Shown here: piece after piece, positions 16,489 to 25,369 of the stretch | Layout of the letters: each line of letters begins with the position of its first letter | Position numbering within the stretch: the stretch's first letter is position 1 | From: Treponema sp. | GTDB lineage: Bacteria; Spirochaetota; Spirochaetia; Treponematales; Treponemataceae | Reading direction: 5' to 3' | DNA length: 50,652 nucleotides | Assembly: GCA_024691105.1 (NCBI GenBank) | Contig: JAILNY010000084.1 | Span: 1 to 50,652 of the forward strand | Position numbers and translations under genes: made by a program | The notes under the pieces: generated by a model | Told to the model about the DNA's origin: nothing | The model's database searches: none | The model's input: only the letters and a program-made list of their open reading frames with translations

Positions 16489-17718
16489 ATGAAAAAAAAC
16501 TTTTTAATTGTTATTTTATTTATTTTAGTATCCGCTTTGTATGCCGAGCCTTACAAAGAAAACAATCCTCGTCTGTATCGTTCAATTTTATCCGATAACA
16601 ATAAAATTTTATATGACGAGCTTTATTCAATTATAACAAACCACGAGGACTCCAAGGATGTCGAAGGTCAAAATATTCTTGTAAAAGATTTAAGACTCAT
16701 AACAGAATGTGTCAACTTTGATAACCCTGAATTGTTCTGGTGGGAAAACGCAATTAGGTCTTATTCCGATTCAAACGGTATTGTAACCAGAATTGAAATA
16801 CCATATATTATCAGCAAAGATGAATTGGAGCAAAAGAAGGAGAAATTTTACAGCGAATTTTATCTGCTTACTTTTTTTGCAAGTCTGCTTGAAAACGATG
16901 TTGATAAAATAAAATATGTTCATGACTATTTTTGTAACAAAGTAACTTATGATGATTATGCAAAACGTACCGGGCGTTACAGTGGAATGCTTCAGACAGC
17001 GTACAGTGCCTTTGTTGATAAGAATACTGTCTGCTCCGGTTATTCCCGCGCTTTTCAGATGTGCATGAACGAGCTTGGAATTCCGTGCTCGATTTTGACT
17101 AACAATTCTCACGCCTGGAATATTGTAAAGATAAACGACAGCTGGTATGAAATTGATATAACTGCTGATGGAGAAAACAGGGATTTTATTCCGCGCAATT
17201 TTTTTGTTGACCGTAAGACAATTTTAAAATTCCCGGATCATATTGCAGGCTCGCTGTCACAAAGGGTTCTTGCCTTGTGTCCTTGTAACGATACGGATTT
17301 TTCTTATGTGTCATGTTTTGGATATACAAGAACAAGTGAGCCTTACACTTTTGATGAGCTTGAGAATTTTGACGGCGATTTTGAAAATCGTGATGCTTCT
17401 CGGATTATGACAAAGCCAATTGTTTCTGTTGTTGTTTATGATGATGCAGATACTGTAATTAATCTTATAAAAACTGCAATTGAGAATTGTGATACATCTC
17501 AAAAAAAGAAAACGGTTGTTGTGTCTTTTGTTGTTTCTGATGACGTTGTAAGGAATAAAGTTACTGCATGGTTTTCTAATGCAAAAAATCTTAGGGCAAT
17601 TATTGATACAAAATTTGGTCTTTCAAAACTGTCATACAGTTATAAATATAATGGTATCGTAAAATATATCGAAATCGAATTTACAGTAAGATTTGAACCT
17701 GTCCCGGCAAAAAAATAA
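16489..17718 (+). CDS. Exported transglutaminase-like cysteine protein
   Basis: A 409-residue protein with a Sec signal (SALYA-EP). It has the bacterial transglutaminase-like fold with an apparent catalytic triad: Cys182 in VCSGYSRAF, His208 in HAWNIV and Asp223 in EIDITADG. The segment before it (YVHDYFCNKVTYDDYA) is also typical of this family. Such proteins act as cysteine peptidases or amidases in the periplasm. The C-terminal 150 residues match nothing I know. The frame stays open upstream into lepA, but the ATG at 16489 is the one preceding a signal peptide. Its four-base gap to lepA suggests co-transcription. Confidence 0.82.
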   Translation: MKKNFLIVILFILVSALYAEPYKENNPRLYRSILSDNNKILYDELYSIITNHEDSKDVEGQNILVKDLRLITECVNFDNPELFWWENAIRSYSDSNGIVTRIEIPYIISKDELEQKKEKFYSEFYLLTFFASLLENDVDKIKYVHDYFCNKVTYDDYAKRTGRYSGMLQTAYSAFVDKNTVCSGYSRAFQMCMNELGIPCSILTNNSHAWNIVKINDSWYEIDITADGENRDFIPRNFFVDRKTILKFPDHIAGSLSQRVLALCPCNDTDFSYVSCFGYTRTSEPYTFDELENFDGDFENRDASRIMTKPIVSVVVYDDADTVINLIKTAIENCDTSQKKKTVVVSFVVSDDVVRNKVTAWFSNAKNLRAIIDTKFGLSKLSYSYKYNGIVKYIEIEFTVRFEPVPAKK

Positions 17719-17840
17719 TAATCAGCTGCAAGTTCCCCTTTGCTCAGTATAAAAAATAAAATTGCCATAATTTTGACACAATCTTTTGTTATACTCTGGT
17801 TAAATAAAATGCAGAAGCTTTTTGTATAGTAGACAAGGTT
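17719..17840. other. Intergenic region, no clear promoter
   Basis: A 122-base gap. It contains TTGACA at 17773-17778 but the nearest -10-like boxes are 11 (TATACT) or 21 (TTAAAT) bases away, outside normal spacing. TATAGT at 17825-17830 precedes the next ATG by ten bases without a matching -35. Confidence 0.35.
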
Positions 17841-18947
17841 ATGTTTATAATTTTACTTATTCTAATTTTACTGATTCCGCTTGTAATTACCTTTTTTAAT
17901 TGTAAAAATCTTTTTTCAAAAAGAAAATTTCATCCGGAAATTATGCTTTTAGTTACAGTTTTTGTCGGATTATTTTTTTACTTTCTGTATTTTGATGTAG
18001 ATTCATCGGTTACGAGTGCAGAATGGAATCAGGTAATTTATGAAAAACAGTATCATGTTCCAATTGCAGGTGAATATAGAATTAGTTTTATAATTTTATG
18101 CATTGTTGGCTTTGCTTCTTTACTTGGAATTGCATTAATTCCTGCCGTTTATGTCTCTCCGCTTGCTGCAGTCTTTATGCTTTCGGGCGTAATCCTTTTA
18201 AATCTGTTAAATGTTTTTACAGCCCTTCAGTTTGCACCGTTATTTTTTACTAAAGATCCGCCATATATCGAAGGAATTCTTGCCATTGAACCGTTATTGT
18301 TTCATTTAAATATTGTGCTTGTTTCTATTTATTTTATGCGCCAATCTGTTTGTGAACAGATAACACTTATGGAAGAAAAAATCAAAAAGACAAGATCCGT
18401 GTGGTTACAAAAGCTTTACAGTTTTTTGACAAAGTCTTCAAACTGGCCTGTAATTGTTTTTGCCGCTTTTGGTTATCTTTTGATTATTCTAGAAATCATA
18501 CTCATACTTTTTGGACAGGGAGCTGCAGGACCTGTAAATATGTTTACAATGACAGCTGACTGGACTTTTTCGACACAGGTTCCGCCGCCTCCAAAGGAAT
18601 ACAGCGGTCACTATCTTTGTACAGTTGCAGCAGGTGGCCATAAAAAAATTGTCAGACCGCTTAGATTTGGAAAACGTCACGGTGTAAAAATTGTTGTCAA
18701 CCGACAGCTTATGGCCGCAAATGCATTTGAAGAATTGATTGCAGAAAAAATGCCGAACTTTCATAAGAAAATCCGGCACTTTTATGATACTCACGGTTAT
18801 CCGCTTTCCTGTATTATAACAACTCCGCTTAGAGCAGATATTGTTTATTTTTTGATGAAACCGCTTGAGTGGATTTTTATCTTTGTCCTGTATATGTTCA
18901 GTACAAATCCAGAAGAAAGAATTTCAAGACAGTATTCATTAAAATAA
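17841..18947 (+). CDS. Multi-pass membrane protein, DUF6688-like
   Basis: A 368-residue inner-membrane protein with about six hydrophobic helices in residues 1-235. A soluble C-terminal part carries the conserved string GHYLCTVAAGGHKKIV and the stretch RHGVKIVVNRQLMAANAFE. This layout fits the DUF6688 family, which has no known function. A last hydrophobic segment lies at about 340-358. It is convergent with the MCP gene, with only two bases between the stop codons and no terminator in between. Confidence 0.7.
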   Translation: MFIILLILILLIPLVITFFNCKNLFSKRKFHPEIMLLVTVFVGLFFYFLYFDVDSSVTSAEWNQVIYEKQYHVPIAGEYRISFIILCIVGFASLLGIALIPAVYVSPLAAVFMLSGVILLNLLNVFTALQFAPLFFTKDPPYIEGILAIEPLLFHLNIVLVSIYFMRQSVCEQITLMEEKIKKTRSVWLQKLYSFLTKSSNWPVIVFAAFGYLLIILEIILILFGQGAAGPVNMFTMTADWTFSTQVPPPPKEYSGHYLCTVAAGGHKKIVRPLRFGKRHGVKIVVNRQLMAANAFEELIAEKMPNFHKKIRHFYDTHGYPLSCIITTPLRADIVYFLMKPLEWIFIFVLYMFSTNPEERISRQYSLK

Positions 18948-18949
18948 AA

Positions 18950-20815
18950 TTATTCAACGGTGAACATCTGAACTTCAGTCTTAACGTCAGAAAGCTTGTT
19001 CTGGTTTTCTGTACTTAATTCACGGCAAAGTTCTACAGCCTTGGTAATCTGAGTTGAGCCTGTTGCCATTTCGTTCATCGAATCAGAAATTTCTCTTGTA
19101 AGATCGGCAAGAGTTGTCATTTCTTTACCAATCTGTGTACCGCCGTCAAGAAGAAGTGACGTATTATTTTTTACGGTTTCTGTCGAAGACTGAATCTCAG
19201 AAATTGCTTCAAGTACCTGAGAGCTACCTGCATTCTGTTCGTCCATGGCGTTTTTAATTACAAGTTCCTGCTGCTGAACTTTTTCTGTAAGAGTAAAGAT
19301 TCTTTCAAACTGATTCTGAACAGTTTTTGTATTATCAGAAACGTTTTTAATTCTTCCCTGTAATTCGCTAAGCTGTGTGCCGATTGTTTTACCCTGCGAG
19401 TTAGACTGTTCGGCAAGTTTTCTAATTTCGTCTGCTACAACCGCAAAACCTTTTCCGGCTTCGCCGGCGTGAGCCGCTTCGATTGCCGCATTCATAGCAA
19501 GGAGGTTTGTCTGTTCAGCAATGCTTTGAATGATGACAGACGCTTCTACAAGTCCTTCTGACTGCTGCAAAACGATTTCTGCAAGGTCTGCAGATTCGTT
19601 AATCTGTCGGCGGCCGATTTCTGATTCGGTACCGAGTTCTTTTACTGTATTTGAATTGCCTTCAAGAATCTGTGTAACAGAACGGATGTTAGCAATCATT
19701 TCTTCTACGGCACTTGAAGAATTTGCTACGCCTGTTGCCTGATTGTTAACGCTCTGATTTAATTCGTGAATACGTTCAATCATGTTCTTGATCGTTCTGT
19801 CGCTTTCTTCAACACCTGCAGACTGATTAAGAATTCTTTCCTGAACACTGTTTATGTTTGCGATAATCTGTTCAATTGCGCTTGAAGTTTCAATCATGTT
19901 GGAACTTACATTGTCAGCAGTATTAAGTGATACATCAACTGATTTTTTAATATCGTATAAAAGCTTTTGTGTCTCGCTTTTAAACTGATTCAAGTCATTT
20001 ATCAAAAGACCAAACTCGTCGCGGCTTTCTATTTCAAGTGCAGTACCTGTATAATTTTTATCTGCAACCTTCTGTGTAAAGTCACGGATCATTTTTACAC
20101 GTCCGCTCATTCCTCGCATCTGTAAAAATGCAGAAACAATAATCGACGCTGCGCCAAAAAGTCCTTCCGGGAAAATATAAGCCCAGAAAAGAGTAGAAGT
20201 AGGAGTGCCTTTAAGATTGTTAACAAGAACAGGAGTTGTAGTTACAAGAATAAAACCAATTGTACCTACAAGATTTATAAGAATCGTTCTTAAGATCAAA
20301 GGCAACGATTTAAATTCATCTCTAAAAGGAACTACATAAAGCGACTGTTCAAAATTCTGCAAAAACAGAATATAAAGCGGAGTTGCAATTAAGCAGACAT
20401 TTCCACAGCAGGCTGTATACAATGGCGAAATATCAACTGCAACATTTTTAGATGAAAACGAAACCTGTACGATGATGCAGGAAACGATTGCATTAAAAAG
20501 ACCCGTTCCGAGAACAGTCAGCTGGAATCTTTTTGTAATTCCATTGATGTATGCAACCTGTTCAGGATCGTTAGAATCTGATTTTTTTATAAGGTGCATC
20601 TGTGAGTTCCACCAGATAAAAACAAAAGCTGTTACTCCGACAATACCCAGAATTCCAGAAACAGAAGCATAGCCGTTAAGAGTGTCTGCAAACGTAAAAA
20701 TCTTACAGTGCAAAAGTGTAATCCAGCTTATAAGGATTGGAAGGTAGTAAATTAATCCGTAATAGATTAAAACTTGTGGTTTAAATACAATTTTTGATTC
20801 GTGCTGATTTTCCAT
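18950..20815 (-). CDS. Methyl-accepting chemotaxis protein
   Basis: Chemoreceptor that controls the CheA kinase. The 621-residue protein has an N-terminal membrane part with about six helices (residues 18-235) and little periplasmic sequence, unlike the common two-helix receptors. A HAMP-like linker follows (about 240-290). The signalling hairpin tip is at about 430-470, with EQTNLLAMNAAIEAAHAGE. Such multi-span receptors often sense membrane or internal state. GGAG lies upstream, and a sigma-70-like promoter is seen (20862-20890). CheR and CheB, which would methylate and demethylate it, are encoded 4 kb away. Confidence 0.93.
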   Translation of the reverse strand: MENQHESKIVFKPQVLIYYGLIYYLPILISWITLLHCKIFTFADTLNGYASVSGILGIVGVTAFVFIWWNSQMHLIKKSDSNDPEQVAYINGITKRFQLTVLGTGLFNAIVSCIIVQVSFSSKNVAVDISPLYTACCGNVCLIATPLYILFLQNFEQSLYVVPFRDEFKSLPLILRTILINLVGTIGFILVTTTPVLVNNLKGTPTSTLFWAYIFPEGLFGAASIIVSAFLQMRGMSGRVKMIRDFTQKVADKNYTGTALEIESRDEFGLLINDLNQFKSETQKLLYDIKKSVDVSLNTADNVSSNMIETSSAIEQIIANINSVQERILNQSAGVEESDRTIKNMIERIHELNQSVNNQATGVANSSSAVEEMIANIRSVTQILEGNSNTVKELGTESEIGRRQINESADLAEIVLQQSEGLVEASVIIQSIAEQTNLLAMNAAIEAAHAGEAGKGFAVVADEIRKLAEQSNSQGKTIGTQLSELQGRIKNVSDNTKTVQNQFERIFTLTEKVQQQELVIKNAMDEQNAGSSQVLEAISEIQSSTETVKNNTSLLLDGGTQIGKEMTTLADLTREISDSMNEMATGSTQITKAVELCRELSTENQNKLSDVKTEVQMFTVE

Positions 20816-20861
20816 GAATTAAATGCTCTCCATTTTTTAAATGATTGTAAATATCTTTTAA

Positions 20862-20890
20862 ATTATATTACAGGTTGTTCCTAAAAGCAA
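20862..20890 (-). promoter_or_regulatory. Promoter of the MCP gene
   Basis: On the minus strand, -35 TTGCTT (20890-20885), 17-bp spacer and a perfect -10 TATAAT (20867-20862). The leader is about 40 nt and carries a GGAGAG ribosome-binding site. It does not match the FliA (sigma-28) consensus. Confidence 0.6.
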
Positions 20891-20958
20891 TCAAAATTTA
20901 TTCAAGATGTAATTTTTATTCAAAATGAGAATTTTTAAAATTTTTGAATTTTTTGATT

Positions 20959-22677
20959 TTAAAATTTGAGATTGCAGAGTTGTTTTAAGAAAAAATCAAT
21001 TTCGATTCTGATGCGGTTCAAAAATGACTGCCGGTTTGTTTTTTGTATTGAGTCAGGAAAGTGAATAAAAAGATATTCGCGATCATTTACAAGAGAATCG
21101 ATTTGTTCATCAAGTGTCAAAGTCGTTTTGCGCTCTAGTGAATTTTCACCGTTTGTCAAAATGTCTTTCAGCGTATTAAGCGAAGCAACTTCGTCTTTTA
21201 CAAATTTTTTTATATTGAATTTTAATAGTTCCTGAGTTTCAGTTACATTTGCGCCGACAGGATTTTTGTTTTCGTTTGCATGCGCGTCGTTATAAAATTC
21301 ATTTAAATTTTTACGAGTGAATTTTAGCGCAACGCCGCTTTCTGATACATCAAAAATATTTTTTTTATCCGCGAAAGTTTCATCAAATAAAAGTGCATAG
21401 TTAAAAAGCACTTTTGTTGTCTGCATTTTTTTTGAGTTTTTATCCGTAATCTCTGATGTTCCGTTTGCAAACGCTGCATCGATATTATAAACCGGACAAA
21501 GGCGCGCCGCTTTTGTAAGCTGAGATTTGTGTGCGACAGTTCCTTTTGCATGAGTAATGCCGGTTGTAAAAGCAAAATCAAGCCCTGAAAATAATACCGG
21601 TACATTATCTGATGCGCGGAGTCTTAAAGCAATTTCCATTGTGACAAGGCCGACAGAACCAAGCGGCGCGACGGCAGGCGGAAGCACGCCGCGCTCAGAA
21701 AGCCGGGTAAAAAAGTTCATCTTTGCATATTCCGACACAAAGAACGATACTGGCCCGCCCGTAATCCGTGGTATGCTCGAGCGGCTTACAAGGTCTGCAA
21801 TAAGAAGAACGCCGCAGTTTTTTGCTTTACCGATGTAGGCTTTTTCAATGGCGAGCTGGCCTTCGACTGCGACTACAGCGTCGGGTGTGATGCCGTTTTC
21901 AAGCAGGCTTTCGAGCGCGGCGTCAACGCAAAGGATGTAAAAGTTGTTGCGGAGCGCGTTTGTTGCGCGCAAATCGCGTGATTTGAGTTTGGCAATCGTT
22001 TTATCAAGGCTTTCGCCGGCACCGAGTACAAGAATCGGTTTTTCAATTGTTTTATAAAGGGAGTTTAGCGGAATGCCGGATGCCAGATGTCCGAGATTCT
22101 TAAAAATGTTTTTAGAAAAAAGTCTTCCAAATCTTATCAGGGTAAGTTTGTTTTTCCAGTACTGGTCAATAACTGACTGTGCTAAAGAATAAAGTTCATC
22201 GTATTTTTCTTTATTAAAGCTGACGCCGGCTGAAAAATCAATTTTGATAGCGCGTTTAAACTTTCCGCTTTGGAGTATGTCGATAAAACTGTTTAAATTG
22301 GAGCCGTCAAAAAAAAGGGGCGCGGTGTTTTCGGTAGCGGCGTGTACGTTCTCCGCGCCGTTTTTTTTCGAAAGAGATTCTTTTGAAAAATTATACAGAG
22401 CTTTGTCATATTCAAAGGCAATGATTTTTGAATGCGGACAATCGCGCTTGATAAGTTCACTCAGTTCATCAAGCCCTAGCCATAGCGCAGGGCTAAAAAT
22501 CAGAACGAGAGTTTCGTCTAATATTTTTAGGTTTGAAATAATTTGTTTTATTGATTTTGAAGGATCGTATTTTGAGTAAAGGTAGTGATCTTTGTATAAA
22601 ACCGAAACGCCCTGTCTGCATTGAATAAGACAAGGCGCCTGGTTTTTATCCGTTAAAGGATTATCTGTGGTTTCCAT
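20959..22677 (-). CDS. MptE-like/Maf family protein (DUF115), possible flagellin glycosyltransferase
   Basis: A 572-residue protein with the 6-hydroxymethylpterin-diphosphokinase-like (DUF115) fold. The motif PILVLGAGESLDKTI begins at about 213, followed by LCVDAALESLLENGITPD and later FSGLDFAFT. In motile bacteria this family (Maf) transfers nonulosonic acids or related sugars to flagellin, which fits a spirochaete with glycosylated flagellins. The start lies inside the preceding ppiD-like gene (17-base overlap), so the two are translationally coupled. Actual substrate is inferred from family only. Confidence 0.8.
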   Translation of the reverse strand: METTDNPLTDKNQAPCLIQCRQGVSVLYKDHYLYSKYDPSKSIKQIISNLKILDETLVLIFSPALWLGLDELSELIKRDCPHSKIIAFEYDKALYNFSKESLSKKNGAENVHAATENTAPLFFDGSNLNSFIDILQSGKFKRAIKIDFSAGVSFNKEKYDELYSLAQSVIDQYWKNKLTLIRFGRLFSKNIFKNLGHLASGIPLNSLYKTIEKPILVLGAGESLDKTIAKLKSRDLRATNALRNNFYILCVDAALESLLENGITPDAVVAVEGQLAIEKAYIGKAKNCGVLLIADLVSRSSIPRITGGPVSFFVSEYAKMNFFTRLSERGVLPPAVAPLGSVGLVTMEIALRLRASDNVPVLFSGLDFAFTTGITHAKGTVAHKSQLTKAARLCPVYNIDAAFANGTSEITDKNSKKMQTTKVLFNYALLFDETFADKKNIFDVSESGVALKFTRKNLNEFYNDAHANENKNPVGANVTETQELLKFNIKKFVKDEVASLNTLKDILTNGENSLERKTTLTLDEQIDSLVNDREYLFIHFPDSIQKTNRQSFLNRIRIEIDFFLKQLCNLKF

Positions 22678-24172
22678 TGAAAGCTGTCATAAATGCTTCT
22701 GAATTATCTTTAATCTTATCGCTTGAAAGAATAGAGTAGTTGATAGAAGATTTAGAAGCCATTCCAATTTCTGGAGTGATAACTTTTTTTGCTTCTTCTG
22801 CTGGTGTTCCGCCAGTTACGATGTCAGTACATTTTAATACTACAACCTGGTTGGCACCGCTTAAAATAATTGGAGAAGAAACTTCGTCTTTTTTAAGCTT
22901 GAATGCTGTTTTAAAGAAGTTGTCGTTTGTAGAAGCGTATCTGAGAATTGTATCCTGTCCGATAGAAGACTTTCCTATGAGAACTGTGTCATTGTAGTTA
23001 AGTGCAAATGGTGCTACAGAAGTTGTCTGTGCTCCTTCAAAAGATGTTGCTGCTGTCAAGAAATCCATTGTAGCAGCCTTTGAAACAAAGTCCTTTGCAA
23101 TGTTTGTAAAGTATTCCTCGATTACAGATTTTTCTCTTGTAAGAAGGTATGAATAAACTGCTGTAATTGCAGATGCATCTGCAAAATCTGGTTCAGTTGG
23201 TTCTTCAAATGCCTTAAAGATACACCAGCCAGAAGCTGTTTCAATTACAGGGCTTACAGCATCTTTTGCAAGGCTTGTAAGTTTTTCTGTATCTGCTTCA
23301 TTTACAACTGCGTTAGAAAGCTGGAATTTATAGTTAGCGCTTAAAATACCAGTTTCTGGTTCGCCATAGTATTTTGTTGAATATTCTGTAATTGCATCAT
23401 CAAATGTAATTTCTGAATTATTGATGCGTTTAAGAACTTCTTTTGCTTTTGCTTCTGTATCGCATGAAAGAACTTTAAGATTGTATTTTACAAATAAGTC
23501 TTTGTGAGCTTTTCCAAAGGCAGCTTTTTCTGAATCAGGGTAGTTTTTCATGTCAAATGCAACTGCCTGGAATCCATACTGCTTTTCGCCCATTTTGCGG
23601 ATGAACTCAACTTCTGCAGAAGAAGATTTAAGACCATACATATATGAGTCACCAACTTCGGCAATAGAACCGAACATGTCTTCGTAGCTTCTCATCTGTG
23701 TAAGTGTTTTTACAACCTGTTCGCGGGCCTTGCGTTTTTCTGTGTCAGAAAAAGATTCGTAGATAGCCTTTGAGAATGTACCAGTTTCGTCCTGGAACAT
23801 AGACTGTCTTCTCATTGCGCGGTCTGCTGCAGCATCTGGTACTACATAGCCAGTACTCTCTGTAAAATACTCAAGGGCAAAAGAACCGATTGTGTTCTGG
23901 AATGCCTGTGAGAATACCTGTGCATAGAAAGTAGAAGCGTATTCACTGTTAAAATCTACGCCCTGCTGTTCATACGAATACATAATTTCGTTTGCTGCGT
24001 TGTAGAAATCTGATTTTTCTTCGTAGCGGATTGGTTTTCCGTTGTAGCTTCCATAATCTGGAAGACGGAACATACTGTCTGCGGCTCCTGTTGTTGCAGG
24101 AATTAAAACAAATATTAATGCTGCAAAAAGCAGGATAATGATTGAACCGATGCTGTAAAAGCTTTTTTTCAT
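22661..24172 (-). CDS. Membrane-anchored PpiD/SurA-like peptidyl-prolyl isomerase
   Basis: A 503-residue periplasmic folding factor. One N-terminal membrane helix (about 9-30) anchors it. A SurA_N/PpiD-type helical region follows (FRLPDYGSYNGKPIRYEEK, then an extended alpha region). The parvulin-like domain is around 215-330 (KVLSCDTEAKAKEVLKRI, ASGWCIFKAF). Some parvulin active-site residues are not obvious, so it may act mainly as a chaperone. AAGGACG precedes the ATG, and a promoter lies at 24211-24240. Downstream, the Maf-like gene overlaps by 17 bases. Confidence 0.78.
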   Translation of the reverse strand: MKKSFYSIGSIIILLFAALIFVLIPATTGAADSMFRLPDYGSYNGKPIRYEEKSDFYNAANEIMYSYEQQGVDFNSEYASTFYAQVFSQAFQNTIGSFALEYFTESTGYVVPDAAADRAMRRQSMFQDETGTFSKAIYESFSDTEKRKAREQVVKTLTQMRSYEDMFGSIAEVGDSYMYGLKSSSAEVEFIRKMGEKQYGFQAVAFDMKNYPDSEKAAFGKAHKDLFVKYNLKVLSCDTEAKAKEVLKRINNSEITFDDAITEYSTKYYGEPETGILSANYKFQLSNAVVNEADTEKLTSLAKDAVSPVIETASGWCIFKAFEEPTEPDFADASAITAVYSYLLTREKSVIEEYFTNIAKDFVSKAATMDFLTAATSFEGAQTTSVAPFALNYNDTVLIGKSSIGQDTILRYASTNDNFFKTAFKLKKDEVSSPIILSGANQVVVLKCTDIVTGGTPAEEAKKVITPEIGMASKSSINYSILSSDKIKDNSEAFMTAFNGNHR

Positions 24173-24210
24173 TTTGTAACGTCCTTATAATTAATAAATA
24201 AAGCGAAATT

Positions 24211-24240
24211 ATTTTACCATATAAAAGCGCTGTTTTGCAA
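24211..24240 (-). promoter_or_regulatory. Promoter of the ppiD-like/Maf-like operon
   Basis: On the minus strand, -35 TTGCAA (24240-24235), 18-bp spacer, -10 TAAAAT (24216-24211) with TGG just before it (extended -10). Confidence 0.65.
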
Positions 24241-24311
24241 TCACTAAAGTTTTTTTCTTAAATTCCGCTAATATATAGTAGAAATTGGTTTGCTTGCGCA
24301 AGGAGGAAAGT

Positions 24312-24464
24312 ATGGGAGAAACTCAGGTTCAGGTACGCACGTACATTAACAAAGTAGGGGACAGAGAAGCTGACAGACAGATTGAACAGATTGTCAGGGA
24401 AGGCTGGAAAATTTCATGCGTAACTCCAAATGGAACTATTACAATCACAACTTTCTGCAAATAG
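24312..24464 (+). CDS. 50-residue small protein, DUF4177-like pattern
   Basis: A short gene: ATG at 24312 preceded by a near-perfect AAGGAGGAAAGT, TAG at 24462-24464. The 50-residue product begins MGETQVQVRTYINKVGD and ends ITITTFCK. The pattern of a short amphipathic helix followed by EGWKISCVTPNG and a hydrophobic strand recalls the small DUF4177 proteins, whose function is unknown. A CTTGCGCAAG palindrome touches the ribosome-binding site. It has its own gap on both sides; cheR follows 67 bases later with a separate promoter. Confidence 0.75.
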   Translation: MGETQVQVRTYINKVGDREADRQIEQIVREGWKISCVTPNGTITITTFCK

Positions 24465-24494
24465 CCTTTTTTTTGATAGTCCAATAAATATTAA

Positions 24495-24523
24495 TTTACA
24501 ATTTTGATTCTCAAGTGTATAAT
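24495..24523 (+). promoter_or_regulatory. Promoter of cheR-cheB, predicted leaderless
   Basis: -35 TTTACA (24495-24500), 17-bp spacer, -10 TATAAT (24518-24523). The ATG of cheR is at 24532, eight bases after the -10 box, and no ribosome-binding site is present. Confidence 0.8.
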
Positions 24524-24531
24524 ATTAAATT

Positions 24532-25350
24532 ATGGTAGAGATTTTAAACGATACAGATTTTGATTTATTTCGAAACGTTATTTACAAGGAAAGCGGAATA
24601 ACTTTTTCAGATACAAACCGTTCAATTTTGGACAGCCGTCTTAAAGAACGTCTAAGAGAAAAGAAATTAGATTCTGTTCAGGATTATTACAAGCTGATTA
24701 TGTCAGATAAAGAAGAGATGAAGGTTCTTCTTGACTCTGTAACAACAAATTTGACTCGCTTTTTCAGAAATCAGCCTCATTTTGATGCACTCGTAAATTA
24801 TGTAATTCCACATATTATTGAAGAAAAGAAAAAGACCGGGGACACAACGATACGAATCTGGAGTGCCGGTTGTTCAACTGGAGAAGAGCCTTATACAATT
24901 GCAATGATTCTTGCAGATATTCTTCCTGCTCCTTATAAGTTTCAGATTACTGCTTCGGATCTGTCGTTAAAGTCGCTTATGGTCGGAAAGCAGGGCTTTT
25001 ATCCTGATGCGCGTATTGCAGGAATTCCTCAGAATTATCTTGAGCGATTCTTTACAAGAATTGACGGTGGTTATCAGGTAAAACGCGATTTGATGGACAC
25101 AATCAATTTTGACTACCATAACCTTGCACATGATTCCGGTGCAAGAAATCTTGATATAATTTTTTGTCGAAACGTTCTCATTTATTTTGACGAAGCTGCA
25201 CAGCTTGGTGTTGTAAATAGATTTTATGATGCGCTCGGCCCTCATTCATACCTTTTTATCGGGCATTCCGAATCGCTCTTTGGTATGAATACAAAGTTTG
25301 AATTCTTAAAAACTGAATGGGCTTGTCTGTATCAGAAAAATATAAAATAA
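24532..25350 (+). CDS. cheR: Chemotaxis protein methyltransferase CheR
   Basis: Methylates glutamates on chemoreceptors using S-adenosylmethionine. The 272-residue protein has the N-terminal helical domain (NLTRFFRN, about 73-80), then the SAM-binding motif WSAGCSTGEEPYTIAM (110-125), and IIFCRNVLIYFD near 205-216. The start codon follows a -10 box by eight bases with no Shine-Dalgarno sequence, suggesting a leaderless mRNA. cheB follows after 19 bases. No other che genes are nearby. Confidence 0.95.
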   Translation: MVEILNDTDFDLFRNVIYKESGITFSDTNRSILDSRLKERLREKKLDSVQDYYKLIMSDKEEMKVLLDSVTTNLTRFFRNQPHFDALVNYVIPHIIEEKKKTGDTTIRIWSAGCSTGEEPYTIAMILADILPAPYKFQITASDLSLKSLMVGKQGFYPDARIAGIPQNYLERFFTRIDGGYQVKRDLMDTINFDYHNLAHDSGARNLDIIFCRNVLIYFDEAAQLGVVNRFYDALGPHSYLFIGHSESLFGMNTKFEFLKTEWACLYQKNIK

Positions 25351-25369
25351 AATTCTGGTGGGTTTTTAA

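Noticed and set aside
17773..17795. TTGACA and TATACT before the DUF6688-like gene as a promoter
   Set aside because: The spacer is only 11 bp, too short for a sigma-70 promoter.
18948..18949. A terminator between the convergent DUF6688-like and MCP genes
   Set aside because: Only two bases separate the stop codons and no hairpin with a T-run was found around them.
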